Shown here one piece after another: positions 43,465-53,401 of a DNA stretch of 64,000 nucleotides. The stretch covers positions 1 to 64,000 of the forward strand of contig CAYNOU010000004.1 in the NCBI GenBank assembly GCA_964398885.1, read 5' to 3'. The notes under the pieces are model-generated. The model made no database searches. It worked only from the letters and a program-made list of their open reading frames with translations, and was not told the DNA's origin. How positions within the stretch are numbered: position 1 is the first letter of the stretch; each line of letters opens with the position of its first letter. Both the position numbers and the translations under genes were made by a program. The stretch is from JAGMCF01 sp964398885. GTDB taxonomy: Bacteria > Cloacimonadota > Cloacimonadia > JGIOTU-2.

Positions 43465-43977
43465 TTAATTTTTTAGCATATAATCTTGTGCATATTTTAC
43501 ATAATGTTCTGCTGATTCAAGAATTTCCTGATAGTGTTTATCGGGCACATCTCTTTTGACTTTTGCTGGCATTCCAATTATCAATGAGCGAGAAGGAGCT
43601 TTGAAATTCGCCAGAACAACAGCACCAGCGCCTACAATAGACCCCTCCCCTATCACTGCACCATCCCAGATAATACTGCCAGTTCCAATCAAGCAGTTAT
43701 CTTCAATTGTGCATCCGTGAAGAATTACTCCATGACCGATTGTAACTCCAGAACCGATATTCAGCGGAGCAGTCTCATTTGTTACATGAAGCACACAATT
43801 ATCTTGCACATTTGTTTTTTCACCAATTTTGATGTAATTGACATCACCTCGCACAACAGCATTAAACCAGATACTACTATAGTTTCCGATTTCCACATCC
43901 CCTATTATTTTTGCACCTTCTGCAATGAAAACATCTTTGCCGATTTTGGGTTTCAAGTTTAGATAATTTAAAATCAT
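43465..43977 (-). CDS. Gamma-carbonic anhydrase family protein (YrdA/PaaY-like)
   Basis: 170 residues of left-handed beta-helix made of hexapeptide repeats: VFIAEGAKIIGDVEIGNYSSIWFNAVVRGDVNYIKIGEKTNVQDNCVLHV, then GSGVTIGHGVILHGCTIEDNCLIGTGSIIWDGAVIG. The zinc-binding histidines of the family (NVQDNCVLHV, IGHGVILHGC) are present. RGDV with its Arg and Asp matches the active-site pattern. The last part is a C-terminal helix (HYQEILESAEHYVKYAQDYM). Confidence 0.92.
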   Translation of the reverse strand: MILNYLNLKPKIGKDVFIAEGAKIIGDVEIGNYSSIWFNAVVRGDVNYIKIGEKTNVQDNCVLHVTNETAPLNIGSGVTIGHGVILHGCTIEDNCLIGTGSIIWDGAVIGEGSIVGAGAVVLANFKAPSRSLIIGMPAKVKRDVPDKHYQEILESAEHYVKYAQDYMLKN

Positions 43978-44004
43978 CTTTACCTCATTATAGGATTTAA
44001 TGTA

Positions 44005-47000
44005 TTAAACCCCTATAATATTTTTCTCTATTTTTGGATAAATTTCATCAATCGTTTTCTGAATTTCTATCGTCTTTTTAAGAGATGTAACAATCTTGCA
44101 ATAATGCTTTATATCATCAAGCGATAATATTCTGCCTTTTTTATCTTTCAGCCATTTATGACAAACCTGATAACCACCTATCTGATATTCCCAGACTTCA
44201 TTTGAAATGCCATCAAAATATTGGGTTTGATTGATATATACACGATTTTCATTCTCATCATATCTCAATTTTTCAATCCGGTTATCACCTTTTATATGGA
44301 ACTTTGCAACAGGCGTATCAAGTTCATTTGATTTAAGTAAATGTAGTTGGGCAAGTCTTTTTCCATATTCTGCTATTTTTATAAAAAGTTTATACTCCTT
44401 TGTAAAAGGAATTCTTGGGAAATCTATCTTTAGAAACTCAGCGTATTTTGAACGGTAAATATTAGAATAAAGCATCCCGTAAATATAATAAAAGATTTCT
44501 TCAGGAGATGGCTGTCTTTTGTAGTGTGCAGATATTTGTTTAATTAGACCTGGAGATAGATTCGGTTCTTTTGTTTTATAATCCTCTTGTGAATCAAAAA
44601 CCATCATTGGTGTAATGTATTTCTTTTTCTCTTTAGGTTTGCTACTTTTATAGAGGTAAAGTGGAAAAAGATAATTTATATCAAGAGAAGTAATAGATGT
44701 TGCACCAGCTATAATCTTATCTGTTACAAAAGCATATTTCCAACTTTCCGAACTTCTTGAACGACGAATAGTTATCAACCCCAGATTTTCTTGCATCATA
44801 TGACGCATAACTTCTCTACGGGGGCGTTCAATCATTTCATCATGATAGAATATCCATCTGACATCAAAAGGTCTATACAGAATTTTAGTGGTTTTCTCTT
44901 TCCATTTTTCATCTTCTTGTATATTTTCTCGGGCAGTATTTAATTTCCAGTTTGGTTTATCTTTTAGTTTAAATGTTTGCTTTATAATTTCATCAGGAAG
45001 ATTTTTATTGCGAATCATTCTAATTCTTCTCATTAGTGCTTGTTTATCAAAATCTATTACAAAATTGTCTCGTGATGTTACAATTCCCACACTACTTACA
45101 GGAAATATTTCTGTTATTTTCGGATATTTATTGTAATTTTCCAAAAGCCTTTCATCTCTTGGGATAAAAAGATAAAATTCAGATTTGGGTGATAACTTTT
45201 GCCATTTTGTTGTTTTTATATCATTGTTTAAGAGCCAATCATCACACTTGTATTTTCGCATACCCCATACCTCGGCGTAATAGACATTGCACTTATGCTT
45301 CTTTGGCTTTTCTTCGGGCAGCTTTTCTACAAATAATTCTTTTTGAGGCAAAGGATGAAACATAGGATGTAATGGTTCGTTTTTCTTTTCCTGTCTTTTT
45401 ACAAAGAGAGCAATAGCTACACCCTGCCTGATGTCAAACACATTTTCATCTTTAGAACCGTCAGGACATTTTTCCTTTTTCAAACTATTACCGTGTAAAT
45501 TCAAGAGATAAATCTCATCAAAACTTTTCATCAGAGACTGCCTCATACCACGGAATGTAGGATTATCAAGATAACTGTGATTTGTTATGAACCCTAAAAC
45601 GCCTTCGCCTGTCTGGTCTATTTTCCATTGAGCGAAGCGGATAAACTTTACATAATCATCTTGAAGCCATTTCGGATTTCTTTCGCCAAGTGGCTTACTA
45701 TCAACAAACTTGTAATTCTCAATAAGGTTGCCTATCCAGGTTTTTACTTTCTTTCTTTTTTCTTTTCCATTCTTTGCCCTGATTGTGATATATTTTTCGC
45801 TTGCATTTGCAGAATGTCCTGCATAAGGTGGGTTGCCTAAAATCACAAGAATAGGCACTTCCTTTTTTACCTTGCCTGCAAGATGAGATTCTTCAGAGAG
45901 TGAAGACATCCCTGGCAAGTCAGTTTGCGCAAGCTCTTCCATTTCCAATGTATTTGTAAGATAAAGTTTGAACCTATCATCCTTTTGGAGTTTATACTCG
46001 AGTTCTTCCAGAAGAAAAGACATCTTCAGATGACCAACAGCATACGGAGCCATCATCAGTTCAAAAGCATAGAAATTTTTAAGGATATGTTCTTTGATAA
46101 AGTTTTCTTTTCCACCCTCGCCATATTTTGCAATAAATTCCTCAACTGCTACTTTTGTTGCTTCTGCTAAAAAGGTGAGTGTCCCAGCAGCTGGGTCTAA
46201 AACCGTAACTGATTCACTTGCCAACCCTTCAGGTCTATTAAAATGCTCTTTCAAAATCTGATGCAGAGAACGAACTATATAGGATACAACCGGCTCAGGG
46301 GTGTAATACACGCCTCTCTTTTCTCTTGTTCTTGGGTCATATTCAGCCAGAAATGTTTCATAAAAATGCACGATTGGGTCTTTCCCTTTGGCTTCATGGA
46401 AATATTGATGAAGAATCTTTTTAACATCAGTAACAGCGAGGACTTCTGAGATGTCATCTATAATACATTCCATCTGAGGAGGCAGGTCTCCAAGGGAAAT
46501 GAATTTGAAAACATCCTTTAATATTCCAATCGTGTGTGGTATTTTATCATAAGCAAGTTTTCTATTGAAAGTATTTTCAGAACGGGTTCTGGCGGCAAAA
46601 AGACCATAAGTTATTGTTTGTGAATACAAATCTGCAAAATCTTTTTTTGATAGACCGCTGATTAGATACTTTTGAAATGCTTCATAAAAGCCGATTATAA
46701 AGCCTTTACCTTTTTCTTTCAGTTCCTCATCAATAACCTCATCTTTAAGGAAGCGTGTTCGCTTTGCTAACTCCAATGCTAAATTTATGGCATCTTTAAC
46801 CTTTGGCAGAGAGAAGGAGAAGAATTTTTCAAGAAGCCCAAAAAAGTCTTTCTCATTTTTAATTTCCAAAAAAGTCTCAGGCACATACCCACTAATAAAT
46901 GGTCTGGCAATCTGAACCCTATCTATCAAAGAGCCATTCCGATAAAGTCTGAACTCAAAAAAGTTAGTCAATATCAAGTTAGGAAAGGTATGACGATAGC

Positions 47001-47277
47001 GTTTCAATTGTTCTGAAACTTCTACAAAATCCAGGTTTTCAATTGTTGGTGCTTTTGCCTCAATATACCCAACAATATGTAAATTACCATCCCAGATTCT
47101 AAAATCTGGATTGCCTGCTTCGGTTTTCTTTGGTAAAGTTGTTATATGAATTTCTTTTTTGTTAGTAGTTCCTGCATATTCATTTAACATCTCTGCGAGC
47201 ACAGAGTAATAACTTTCTTCCCTTGCATCGCCTTGACTTGCGACGGCAAAAATTTTCTTCAGATATGGTTTTAGCAT
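44005..47277 (-). CDS. Type ISP-like restriction-modification protein (nuclease + N6-adenine methyltransferase + specificity region)
   Basis: 1,090 residues. An N-terminal PD-(D/E)xK-like nuclease region (about 55-80, NPDFRIWDGNLHIVGYIEAKAP) is followed by a helical coupler and the methyltransferase. The latter has motif I TVLDPAAGTLTFLAEATKVAV (about 350-370) and motif IV ILVILGNPPYAGHSANA (about 470-487, NPPY). A long C-terminal target-recognition region ends with the YDENENRVYINQTQYFDGI and WEYQIGGYQVCHKWLKDKKGR pattern of type ISP (LlaGI-like) enzymes. The SF2 helicase domain present in LlaGI is missing. It lies between housekeeping genes on the minus strand, with no methylation partner gene needed. 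Confidence 0.85.
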   Translation of the reverse strand: MLKPYLKKIFAVASQGDAREESYYSVLAEMLNEYAGTTNKKEIHITTLPKKTEAGNPDFRIWDGNLHIVGYIEAKAPTIENLDFVEVSEQLKRYRHTFPNLILTNFFEFRLYRNGSLIDRVQIARPFISGYVPETFLEIKNEKDFFGLLEKFFSFSLPKVKDAINLALELAKRTRFLKDEVIDEELKEKGKGFIIGFYEAFQKYLISGLSKKDFADLYSQTITYGLFAARTRSENTFNRKLAYDKIPHTIGILKDVFKFISLGDLPPQMECIIDDISEVLAVTDVKKILHQYFHEAKGKDPIVHFYETFLAEYDPRTREKRGVYYTPEPVVSYIVRSLHQILKEHFNRPEGLASESVTVLDPAAGTLTFLAEATKVAVEEFIAKYGEGGKENFIKEHILKNFYAFELMMAPYAVGHLKMSFLLEELEYKLQKDDRFKLYLTNTLEMEELAQTDLPGMSSLSEESHLAGKVKKEVPILVILGNPPYAGHSANASEKYITIRAKNGKEKRKKVKTWIGNLIENYKFVDSKPLGERNPKWLQDDYVKFIRFAQWKIDQTGEGVLGFITNHSYLDNPTFRGMRQSLMKSFDEIYLLNLHGNSLKKEKCPDGSKDENVFDIRQGVAIALFVKRQEKKNEPLHPMFHPLPQKELFVEKLPEEKPKKHKCNVYYAEVWGMRKYKCDDWLLNNDIKTTKWQKLSPKSEFYLFIPRDERLLENYNKYPKITEIFPVSSVGIVTSRDNFVIDFDKQALMRRIRMIRNKNLPDEIIKQTFKLKDKPNWKLNTARENIQEDEKWKEKTTKILYRPFDVRWIFYHDEMIERPRREVMRHMMQENLGLITIRRSRSSESWKYAFVTDKIIAGATSITSLDINYLFPLYLYKSSKPKEKKKYITPMMVFDSQEDYKTKEPNLSPGLIKQISAHYKRQPSPEEIFYYIYGMLYSNIYRSKYAEFLKIDFPRIPFTKEYKLFIKIAEYGKRLAQLHLLKSNELDTPVAKFHIKGDNRIEKLRYDENENRVYINQTQYFDGISNEVWEYQIGGYQVCHKWLKDKKGRILSLDDIKHYCKIVTSLKKTIEIQKTIDEIYPKIEKNIIGV

Positions 47278-47283
47278 TCTATT

Positions 47284-47841
47284 CTATTCCTTTAATTTAT
47301 TTCTCCTCACCATTCCTAAAATATACCTGCCATCTCTTGCTAAGACCTCATAGTTTCTATCATAGGGAACTGAAAGTAATGACTTAAGTTTCATGTTTTT
47401 ATTCTGCCAGGAGTATTTTACTTCACCGATAAAAATCGTGTGGTCACCACTTCTTATTTGTGATACGGTTTTACATTCAAAATTTGCAACTGCATCAAGC
47501 AAAATAGGAATATCAGAGAGTTTCCCTCTCCTAACTTTAATATTAAATTCCTTAATCTTGTCAATATCTCTACCAGATGTAGTGCCGCAGGCAAGGGTCT
47601 GTTCCGCCATTTTGGTTGAAGGAATTGCCAACACGAATTTTCTGTTTTCAGATAGAAGTCTGTAAGAATATCTTGTATGTCCTATAGAAATCGCAAACAT
47701 AGGTGGTTCAAATGAGGTATGCATAAACCACTGCAAAGTAATAATATCAGGTCCACTATCCTCTGATTTTGAAACGACTAATGCCAAACGGGCTGGCTTA
47801 TTCATTCTTTTTATAGCATCTACTCTACTACATTCTATCAT
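47284..47841 (-). CDS. Flavin reductase-like domain protein
   Basis: 185 residues from ATG 47841, chosen because AAAGGG precedes it and it forms an ATGA overlap with the upstream vWA gene; the frame is open a further 27 codons upstream. NKPARLALVVSKSEDSGPDIITLQWFMHTSFEPPMFAISIGHTRYSYRLLSENRKFVLAIPSTKMAEQTLACG is the FMN-binding split barrel of flavin reductases; VKYSWQNKNMKL and LARDGRYILGM complete it. It binds FMN. The substrate is unknown. Confidence 0.85.
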   Translation of the reverse strand: MIECSRVDAIKRMNKPARLALVVSKSEDSGPDIITLQWFMHTSFEPPMFAISIGHTRYSYRLLSENRKFVLAIPSTKMAEQTLACGTTSGRDIDKIKEFNIKVRRGKLSDIPILLDAVANFECKTVSQIRSGDHTIFIGEVKYSWQNKNMKLKSLLSVPYDRNYEVLARDGRYILGMVRRNKLKE

Positions 47842-49874
47842 AATAATCCCTTTCTCCGTCTGATAAAAAGTTCTAAGGAAATTAATAAAATTGCAAGAAC
47901 AGGAATATACCATTTTTTCCATAACTCAATTTCTGTGGTTAATACAATCTGCTTTGGCTCTCTTCTTATAGTTAACAAATTTTCAAAATCTTTTTCATTC
48001 TCAACAATTTTACCATCTGTTTGAGATGAAATGAATTTTAGGAACGAGGTATTAATTCCAGTAGAACTTTCTTCAAGGGGAAGAGATTCAATCAAGAATT
48101 CGCCTTTATCAACAAGCAAATTATTCCCTAATACACATTCTACTTTATAATGGTATTTTCCTTTTGTCAAGCCATCTAAAGTAGTCAAATACTTATTATC
48201 TTGTTCTGTTAAGTATTTTTCTATAATTTTATCGTCTTTTTTTACTTTTAGTAAAATATCCTGATTTGAAATCATATTCATTCTTTCATCAAAAATCAAA
48301 GCGGAAAAATCTACTGGTTCACCTTCCATATACTGAAGTTTATCTGTTGCACAAATAAAATGTTTCTTAATATCAGTATTGATAAGCCATTGGACAATTG
48401 AATTAAAGAACTCATCAAACCACTCACTTTGCGGGTCTTCCCACATTTTCCAAAGATAGAAACTATTTGCAGCAAGCATCAAAACATTTCCATCAAAATA
48501 TGATGAAAATGCAATAACGGGATTTTGAGTTGGTAAATCTGCGATAGCGAGAACCTCGGCATTCTTCTGCGGAGAATAGAAATAGGCAGAAATTGGTGGA
48601 AGTTCTTCCAATATTTTTTTCATCTCTTTTCCGCTTTCTCTAATTGAAAATGTTTTATAATCATCAGCTAATGAGGTAAGTAATAAATTCACATTAACTT
48701 CTTTTATATACTTGTTCTGATGTAATGGTAATATATCATTTAATTCTTTATCAACTTTATCAATATACAGTATATTCCCACCCCGTTTGACAAAATTCTC
48801 TATTTCATTATATGTTTTATCTGTAAAACCAAACCTATTTCTATTATGCATTATTAAGAGGTCAGATTGAACCAGAAAATCCGTCACAGAAACTTTATCA
48901 TTCTTTAAATAATAGCCATCTTTTCGTTTCTCAATAAGATTAAGTTTCATCTTTTCATTTTTTGCCAAAGCTTTATGAATAAATGCGATATCCCAATTTA
49001 ATTGTGAAGTAATCATAAGTATTTGAGCACGATCTTTCACAACATTTAGTAAGAATTCTCTTTGATTATTAATAAGATTTGATTCATTTTCTTCTTTCAA
49101 TTCCACTGAAATTCTCATCTTTTTAAATCCGATATTCGTTGGTATGTATGAAATCAGAAATTCATTTGATTTTTCTATATTTAAAAAATCCTTGCTGGAA
49201 ACCAATTTATCCTCATCCCGCAATTTCACAATAATATCTTTGCCATACAGATTACCTTCTACTACAATCTTTATCTCAGTTTCTGTATTAAGATAGACAG
49301 GATTATTTGTAATAACATCTTTTATCGCTATATCTAAATACTTTGGATTTTCCCCAAGAATAGCTGCTGAAACTGGTATATTAATCTCTTTCAATATAGG
49401 AAAATTATTGTTGTTATGATTTAGTCCGTCTGAAACAAGAATTATATCAGAAAGGTTCTGGTCTTTTTCTTTTTTTTGAATTTCATTTAATGAAAGAAAA
49501 ATATCTGTTTTTAGAGTATCGCTTTGTAGTCCATTACTAAAATTATAAGTTTTATAATTAATATTTTTTTTATTAAGAAAGTCTTCTAATTTTGAAACAA
49601 ATTCTTTTGAAATCGTCTTTTTTGTCGTCTCGTTTGCAAAGATTTGATTCATGCTTGCACTCATATCAAGTGCAATTGCTGAAAAAGGTTGTTGTTGTTT
49701 TTTCTTATGAAAATGTAAGATTGGGGTTATCAAAAGTATCAGCACAACAAAGAAGAACAAAAAGCGAATTATACCAAGTATCCACTTTAAAGAAGTTGAG
49801 ATATGCGGATTTGTTTTATGATAGTAAAAAAAAACAAGTAATGCTGATATAATTGCTAGGACAAAAAAAATCAT
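47838..49874 (-). CDS. Membrane protein with von Willebrand A-like domain
   Basis: 678 residues. Two N-terminal membrane segments (FFVLAIISALLVFFYYHK; WILGIIRFLFFFVVLILLITPIL) are followed by a vWA domain starting SAIALDMSASMNQ (MIDAS D-x-S-x-S, about 66-75) with IILVSDGLNHNNNN. Ig-like strands (about 180-280), a glutamine-amidotransferase-like fold (about 285-470) and a C-terminal membrane segment (WYIPVLAILLISLELFI) with basic end come next. This is the BatA-like layout often found with MoxR, DUF58, DUF4175 and TPR genes. The last two are at 33.7-38.7 kb here. Confidence 0.8.
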   Translation of the reverse strand: MIFFVLAIISALLVFFYYHKTNPHISTSLKWILGIIRFLFFFVVLILLITPILHFHKKKQQQPFSAIALDMSASMNQIFANETTKKTISKEFVSKLEDFLNKKNINYKTYNFSNGLQSDTLKTDIFLSLNEIQKKEKDQNLSDIILVSDGLNHNNNNFPILKEINIPVSAAILGENPKYLDIAIKDVITNNPVYLNTETEIKIVVEGNLYGKDIIVKLRDEDKLVSSKDFLNIEKSNEFLISYIPTNIGFKKMRISVELKEENESNLINNQREFLLNVVKDRAQILMITSQLNWDIAFIHKALAKNEKMKLNLIEKRKDGYYLKNDKVSVTDFLVQSDLLIMHNRNRFGFTDKTYNEIENFVKRGGNILYIDKVDKELNDILPLHQNKYIKEVNVNLLLTSLADDYKTFSIRESGKEMKKILEELPPISAYFYSPQKNAEVLAIADLPTQNPVIAFSSYFDGNVLMLAANSFYLWKMWEDPQSEWFDEFFNSIVQWLINTDIKKHFICATDKLQYMEGEPVDFSALIFDERMNMISNQDILLKVKKDDKIIEKYLTEQDNKYLTTLDGLTKGKYHYKVECVLGNNLLVDKGEFLIESLPLEESSTGINTSFLKFISSQTDGKIVENEKDFENLLTIRREPKQIVLTTEIELWKKWYIPVLAILLISLELFIRRRKGLL

Positions 49875-49876
49875 TG

Positions 49877-50665
49877 CTAAATTTTCTCAATAATTTTTAA
49901 TCTTTTTACTAAATTCATTGCAGCATTTTGCTCAGCTGCTTTTTTAGTTTTCCCATTTCCTTTTGATTTATACTTATCAATCACTTTTACTTTAACATAA
50001 AAATTTTTTTTATGCTCCGGACCAGATGCTTTTATTATTTCGTATTCAGGATTTTCACCAAATTTAGCTTGAGACCACTCCTGTAAGTAACTTTTGAAGT
50101 TTTTTAAATCTTCGGCATTTACCGCATCTTCCCAATTGCTTAATATCGTATTTTCAATAATATATTTGGTTTCTACATAAGAGCTATCCAAAAATATTGC
50201 CGCAAATAGTGATTCCATAGCATCCGAGTTGATAGAAATATTTTTTCTTAATTTATTCTTCAACCCATTATCACCAATGAGAATATATTTACTAAGTCCA
50301 ATCTCTTTGGATTTTTTGTATAGGAAATTTTTACTTATTATTTTTGAGCGTATTTTTGATAAATTGCCTTCATTTTCATCTGGAAATTTGTTATACAAAA
50401 ATTCGGAAACAATTAATTCTAAAACAGAGTCACCTAAGAATTCCATTGTCTCAGATTTATTTCCCACTGGAGATTTATTGGTTTTTATTTCCTTCTTAAA
50501 GGACTTATGTGTTAATGCATCTTCTAATAGTTTTTTATTCTTAAATGAGTAGTTTATTTTCTTTTCTAAATCATTAAGAGACTTTCTCCAATTATTTATT
50601 TTTTTATCGTAGTTTGAAATAACTTTTCCAACAATGGCACTCTTGCTTTGATTCATATTTTCCAA
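49877..50665 (-). CDS. rnc: Ribonuclease III
   Basis: 262 residues. Catalytic signature SETMEFLGDSVLELIVSEFLYNKFP (about 68-92) with the ENxxLEFLGDAVL-type core, second acidic site NSDAMESLFAAIFLDSSY, and a C-terminal dsRNA-binding domain (YLQEWSQAKFGENPEYEIIKASGPEHKKNFYVKVKV...GKTKKAAEQNAAMNLVKRL). It processes rRNA and other duplex RNAs. It closes the fatty-acid cluster, a standard association. Confidence 0.95.
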   Translation of the reverse strand: MENMNQSKSAIVGKVISNYDKKINNWRKSLNDLEKKINYSFKNKKLLEDALTHKSFKKEIKTNKSPVGNKSETMEFLGDSVLELIVSEFLYNKFPDENEGNLSKIRSKIISKNFLYKKSKEIGLSKYILIGDNGLKNKLRKNISINSDAMESLFAAIFLDSSYVETKYIIENTILSNWEDAVNAEDLKNFKSYLQEWSQAKFGENPEYEIIKASGPEHKKNFYVKVKVIDKYKSKGNGKTKKAAEQNAAMNLVKRLKIIEKI

Positions 50666-50820
50666 TTTATTTTACTGTAAAGGTTCGTCAACTAATAAAG
50701 AGTATAATAGTATTTTTAATTCTGAACCAATTTTATTGAGATTTGTTAAAATTTTAAGAATATCTTTTTAATAATTTTTTAATATTTAAAATAATCTGTG
50801 CTTATCGGTGAAAATCTGCT

Positions 50821-50846
50821 TGCCTTGCCGTAGTTTGACGAAGGCA
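50821..50846. repeat. Hairpin repeat between fabF and rnc
   Basis: TGCCTT (50821-50826) and AAGGCA (50841-50846) with a GCCG/GACG-rich loop, just after the fabF stop. It resembles the GCCTGCC/GGCAGG pieces at 21165. Confidence 0.5.
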
Positions 50847-50858
50847 GGTGGCTAAATA

Positions 50859-52091
50859 TTATCTCAATCTTTTGAAAATAAGGACAGCATTATGGCCACC
50901 GAAACCGAAAGAGTTAGTCATTCCATACTCAATTTGCAAATCAATAGTTTTTTTAGGATTATAATCCAAATCACATTCAGGGTCGGGTGTAATAAGATTA
51001 ATTGTCGGATGGATCTTCTGCTCTTGAATTGATTTAATTAGAATCATTGCTTCTATTGCACCTGCACCACCAAGTGTATGTCCTATCATAGATTTTGAAG
51101 AATTAATTTTTAATTTATAGGCATGTTCGCCAAAAACTGTTTTTATTGCTGCGGTTTCACATTTATCATTGAGCGGGGTTGATGTGCCATGAGCATTTAT
51201 ATACTGAATATCTTGAGGTTGAATATTCGCATCTTGAAGGGCATTTCTCATTGCTTGTGCCCCACCTGCCCCATTTGGTGCAGGCATTGTTATATGAAAC
51301 GCATCACTGGTAGCACCGTATCCCACCATCTCAGCATATATCTTTGCTCCTCGTTTCTTAGCATGGTCATATTCTTCTAAAATAATTGTCCCAGCCCCTT
51401 CTGAGAGCACAAATCCATCCCTTTCCAAATCAAATGGTCTGCTCGCTGTTTCGGGTGAATTATTTCGGACAGAAAGGGCTCTCATAGCAGAAAATCCGGC
51501 GAGTGTAAATGGAGTTACTGCTGCCTCAGCGCCACAAGCAATTACCACATCCGCTGCTCCAAACTTTATAGCTCTATAAGCCTCTCCTATTGCATTAGCA
51601 CTTGAAGCACAAGCAGATGTAATATTGAAATTAATCCCTTTTGCATTAAAATGAATAGCAATTCTCCCAGCAGCTATATTTGATATCATCATAGGTATAA
51701 AAAATGGACTGATTTTACGCGGTCCTCTTTTAAGAAAGACTGCTGTCTGGTGTTCAAAAGTTTGCATTCCTCCAATTCCTGTTCCAGTTATCACGCCTAA
51801 TTTCCTATGTTGAATAGAGCCTAAATTTGCATCTTCCATTGCCTGAATAGCAGATACCAATGCATAATGGCAGTATTGATCCATTTTGCGTGCTTCTTTT
51901 TTATCTAAATACTTAAATACATCAAAATTTTTTACCTTGCCAGCTATTTTTGAGGCAATCTCAGTATCAAGTCCTTCCACACGAGAAATACCTGATTTTC
52001 CCTGGCATAAATTTTTCCAGGTCTCTTCTACACTATTTCCTAATGGATTTATTGTTCCTAATCCTGTTACAACAACTTTTTTTGGTTTCAT
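50859..52091 (-). CDS. fabF: 3-oxoacyl-[acyl-carrier-protein] synthase II
   Basis: 410 residues from ATG 52091 (RBS AAAGGA); a longer frame to 52181 runs through repeat DNA and is rejected. VVVTGLGTINPLGNSVEETW starts the protein. The active-site Cys is in NITSACASSANAIGEAYR, and the catalytic His residues are in NAHGTSTPLNDKCE and KSMIGHTLGGAGAIEA. The C-terminal NSFGFGGHNAVL is standard. It condenses malonyl-ACP with acyl-ACP. It is next to acpP, as usual. Confidence 0.96.
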   Translation of the reverse strand: MKPKKVVVTGLGTINPLGNSVEETWKNLCQGKSGISRVEGLDTEIASKIAGKVKNFDVFKYLDKKEARKMDQYCHYALVSAIQAMEDANLGSIQHRKLGVITGTGIGGMQTFEHQTAVFLKRGPRKISPFFIPMMISNIAAGRIAIHFNAKGINFNITSACASSANAIGEAYRAIKFGAADVVIACGAEAAVTPFTLAGFSAMRALSVRNNSPETASRPFDLERDGFVLSEGAGTIILEEYDHAKKRGAKIYAEMVGYGATSDAFHITMPAPNGAGGAQAMRNALQDANIQPQDIQYINAHGTSTPLNDKCETAAIKTVFGEHAYKLKINSSKSMIGHTLGGAGAIEAMILIKSIQEQKIHPTINLITPDPECDLDYNPKKTIDLQIEYGMTNSFGFGGHNAVLIFKRLR

Positions 52092-52130
52092 TATTTTTCC
52101 TTTCAAAAATCCGAAGGATCTCCACCAGAG

Positions 52131-52164
52131 GCGGATATGCCTCAGGCATGATGCCTCCGGCATG
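52131..52164. repeat. Tandem ATGCCT/AGGCAT hairpins between acpP and fabF
   Basis: ATGCCT (52137-52142), AGGCAT (52144-52149), ATGCCT (52151-52156), then CCGGCAT. Alternating inverted copies can form two exclusive hairpins. It lies in the 166-bp leader of fabF. Confidence 0.6.
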
Positions 52165-52257
52165 AGAGGGAAAACCCACATCCCTGTCTATGTCATTCGT
52201 AAGTTTTGGGGTCTAAATGAGGACAAAATGGACAGTAGACAGGTCTGTGGGGGGTTA

Positions 52258-52497
52258 TTATTTTAGTTTTTCTTCAAGATATTCAATTGCCTTGCCAACT
52301 GTAGTCAATTTTTCCGCATCCTCATCAGGAATTTCTATATCGAACTCTTCCTCAAACTGCATAATCAATTCTACTGTATCCAGAGAATCTGCGCCAAGGT
52401 CTTCAATGAAAGCAGCTTCATCTGTGACCTCATCTTCTGTCACGCCTAATTGCCCAATTATGATTTCCCTTACTTTCTCTTTGATGCTTTCGTCCAT
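52258..52497 (-). CDS. acpP: Acyl carrier protein
   Basis: 79 residues: IIGQLGVTEDEVTDEAAFIEDLGADSLDTVELIMQFEEEFDIEIPDEDAEKLTTVGKAIEYLEEKL. The phosphopantetheine serine is in GADSLDTVEL (about residue 37). Acidic and of normal length. RBS AAAGGAG lies ahead of the ATG. It carries the growing chain between FabD, FabH, FabF and FabG. Confidence 0.97.
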   Translation of the reverse strand: MDESIKEKVREIIIGQLGVTEDEVTDEAAFIEDLGADSLDTVELIMQFEEEFDIEIPDEDAEKLTTVGKAIEYLEEKLK

Positions 52498-52551
52498 TCT
52501 TTCTCCTTTATAGTATCCGATTATATCGGAAATTACTAACTTCTTTTAATT

Positions 52552-53292
52552 TTAAATCATCCCACCATCAATTACAATAACTTGTCCAGTTATATAGTTT
52601 GAATCTTCACAACATAAAAACAGTGCAAGATTCGCTACATCTTTTTTGGTACCAAATCTTTTTAAAGGGATATTTTTAAGATAATTTTCTTGAATATTTT
52701 CTGGGAGTTTATCTGTCATTTCAGTTTTTATAAAACCCGGAGCAATAGCATTAACATTGATATTTCTTGGAGCCAGTTCCTTCGCAGTAGATTTGGTAAA
52801 GGCAATGATTCCACCTTTAGAAGCTGCATAATTAGCCTGCCCAGCATTTCCTATTAAACCTATTACTGATGCAATATTTAGAATCTTTCCTTTTCTTTGA
52901 CGCATCATAACTTTTGATACCTTTTGTGTGCATAGGAATGTGCCTGTCAAGTTTACTCTAATTACCGCTTCCCAATCTGCAAGACTCATCCGCATAAGTA
53001 ATTTGTCTCTTGTTATGCCAGCATTGTTAACCAGAATGTCAATAGACTGAAATTGCTTTTTTATTTGTTCTACAAGACTTTCTACTTCATCTTCTTCTGT
53101 AATATCACATTTTATTCCTATTACATTTGGATTTGATACTTTTAATTGCGAGACAGTTTTATCAATTTCCTCTTGAAGAATATCCACTATAACTATATTT
53201 GCGCCGTTTTCTGAAAATTTTTCAGCAATACTTTTCCCGATTCCTCTTGCGCTGCCGGTGATGATAGCGGTTTTTTCGGATAATTTTTTCAT
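52552..53292 (-). CDS. fabG: 3-oxoacyl-[acyl-carrier-protein] reductase
   Basis: 246 residues, short-chain dehydrogenase fold. NADP-binding TGSARGIGKSIAEKFSENGANIVI (about 12-35), NNAGITRDKLLMRM, catalytic Ser in NIASVIGLIGNAGQANYAASKGGIIAFTKS with Tyr-x3-Lys (YAASK), and the end VIVIDGGMI. RBS AAGGAG precedes the ATG. It is separated from fabD by a restriction-modification cassette. Confidence 0.96.
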   Translation of the reverse strand: MKKLSEKTAIITGSARGIGKSIAEKFSENGANIVIVDILQEEIDKTVSQLKVSNPNVIGIKCDITEEDEVESLVEQIKKQFQSIDILVNNAGITRDKLLMRMSLADWEAVIRVNLTGTFLCTQKVSKVMMRQRKGKILNIASVIGLIGNAGQANYAASKGGIIAFTKSTAKELAPRNINVNAIAPGFIKTEMTDKLPENIQENYLKNIPLKRFGTKKDVANLALFLCCEDSNYITGQVIVIDGGMI

Positions 53293-53401
53293 TGGAACTC
53301 CTTACAGCTTAAGGTTCGTTGCACATAAAAATTGGATAATATAAATTAGATATGACTTCTTAATCCAACTTGACTATGATAATAATAATAAATGATTCTC
53401 A

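Noticed and set aside
50859..52181. FabF with 30 extra N-terminal residues
   Set aside because: The extension is encoded by repeat hairpins; a good RBS precedes ATG 52091.
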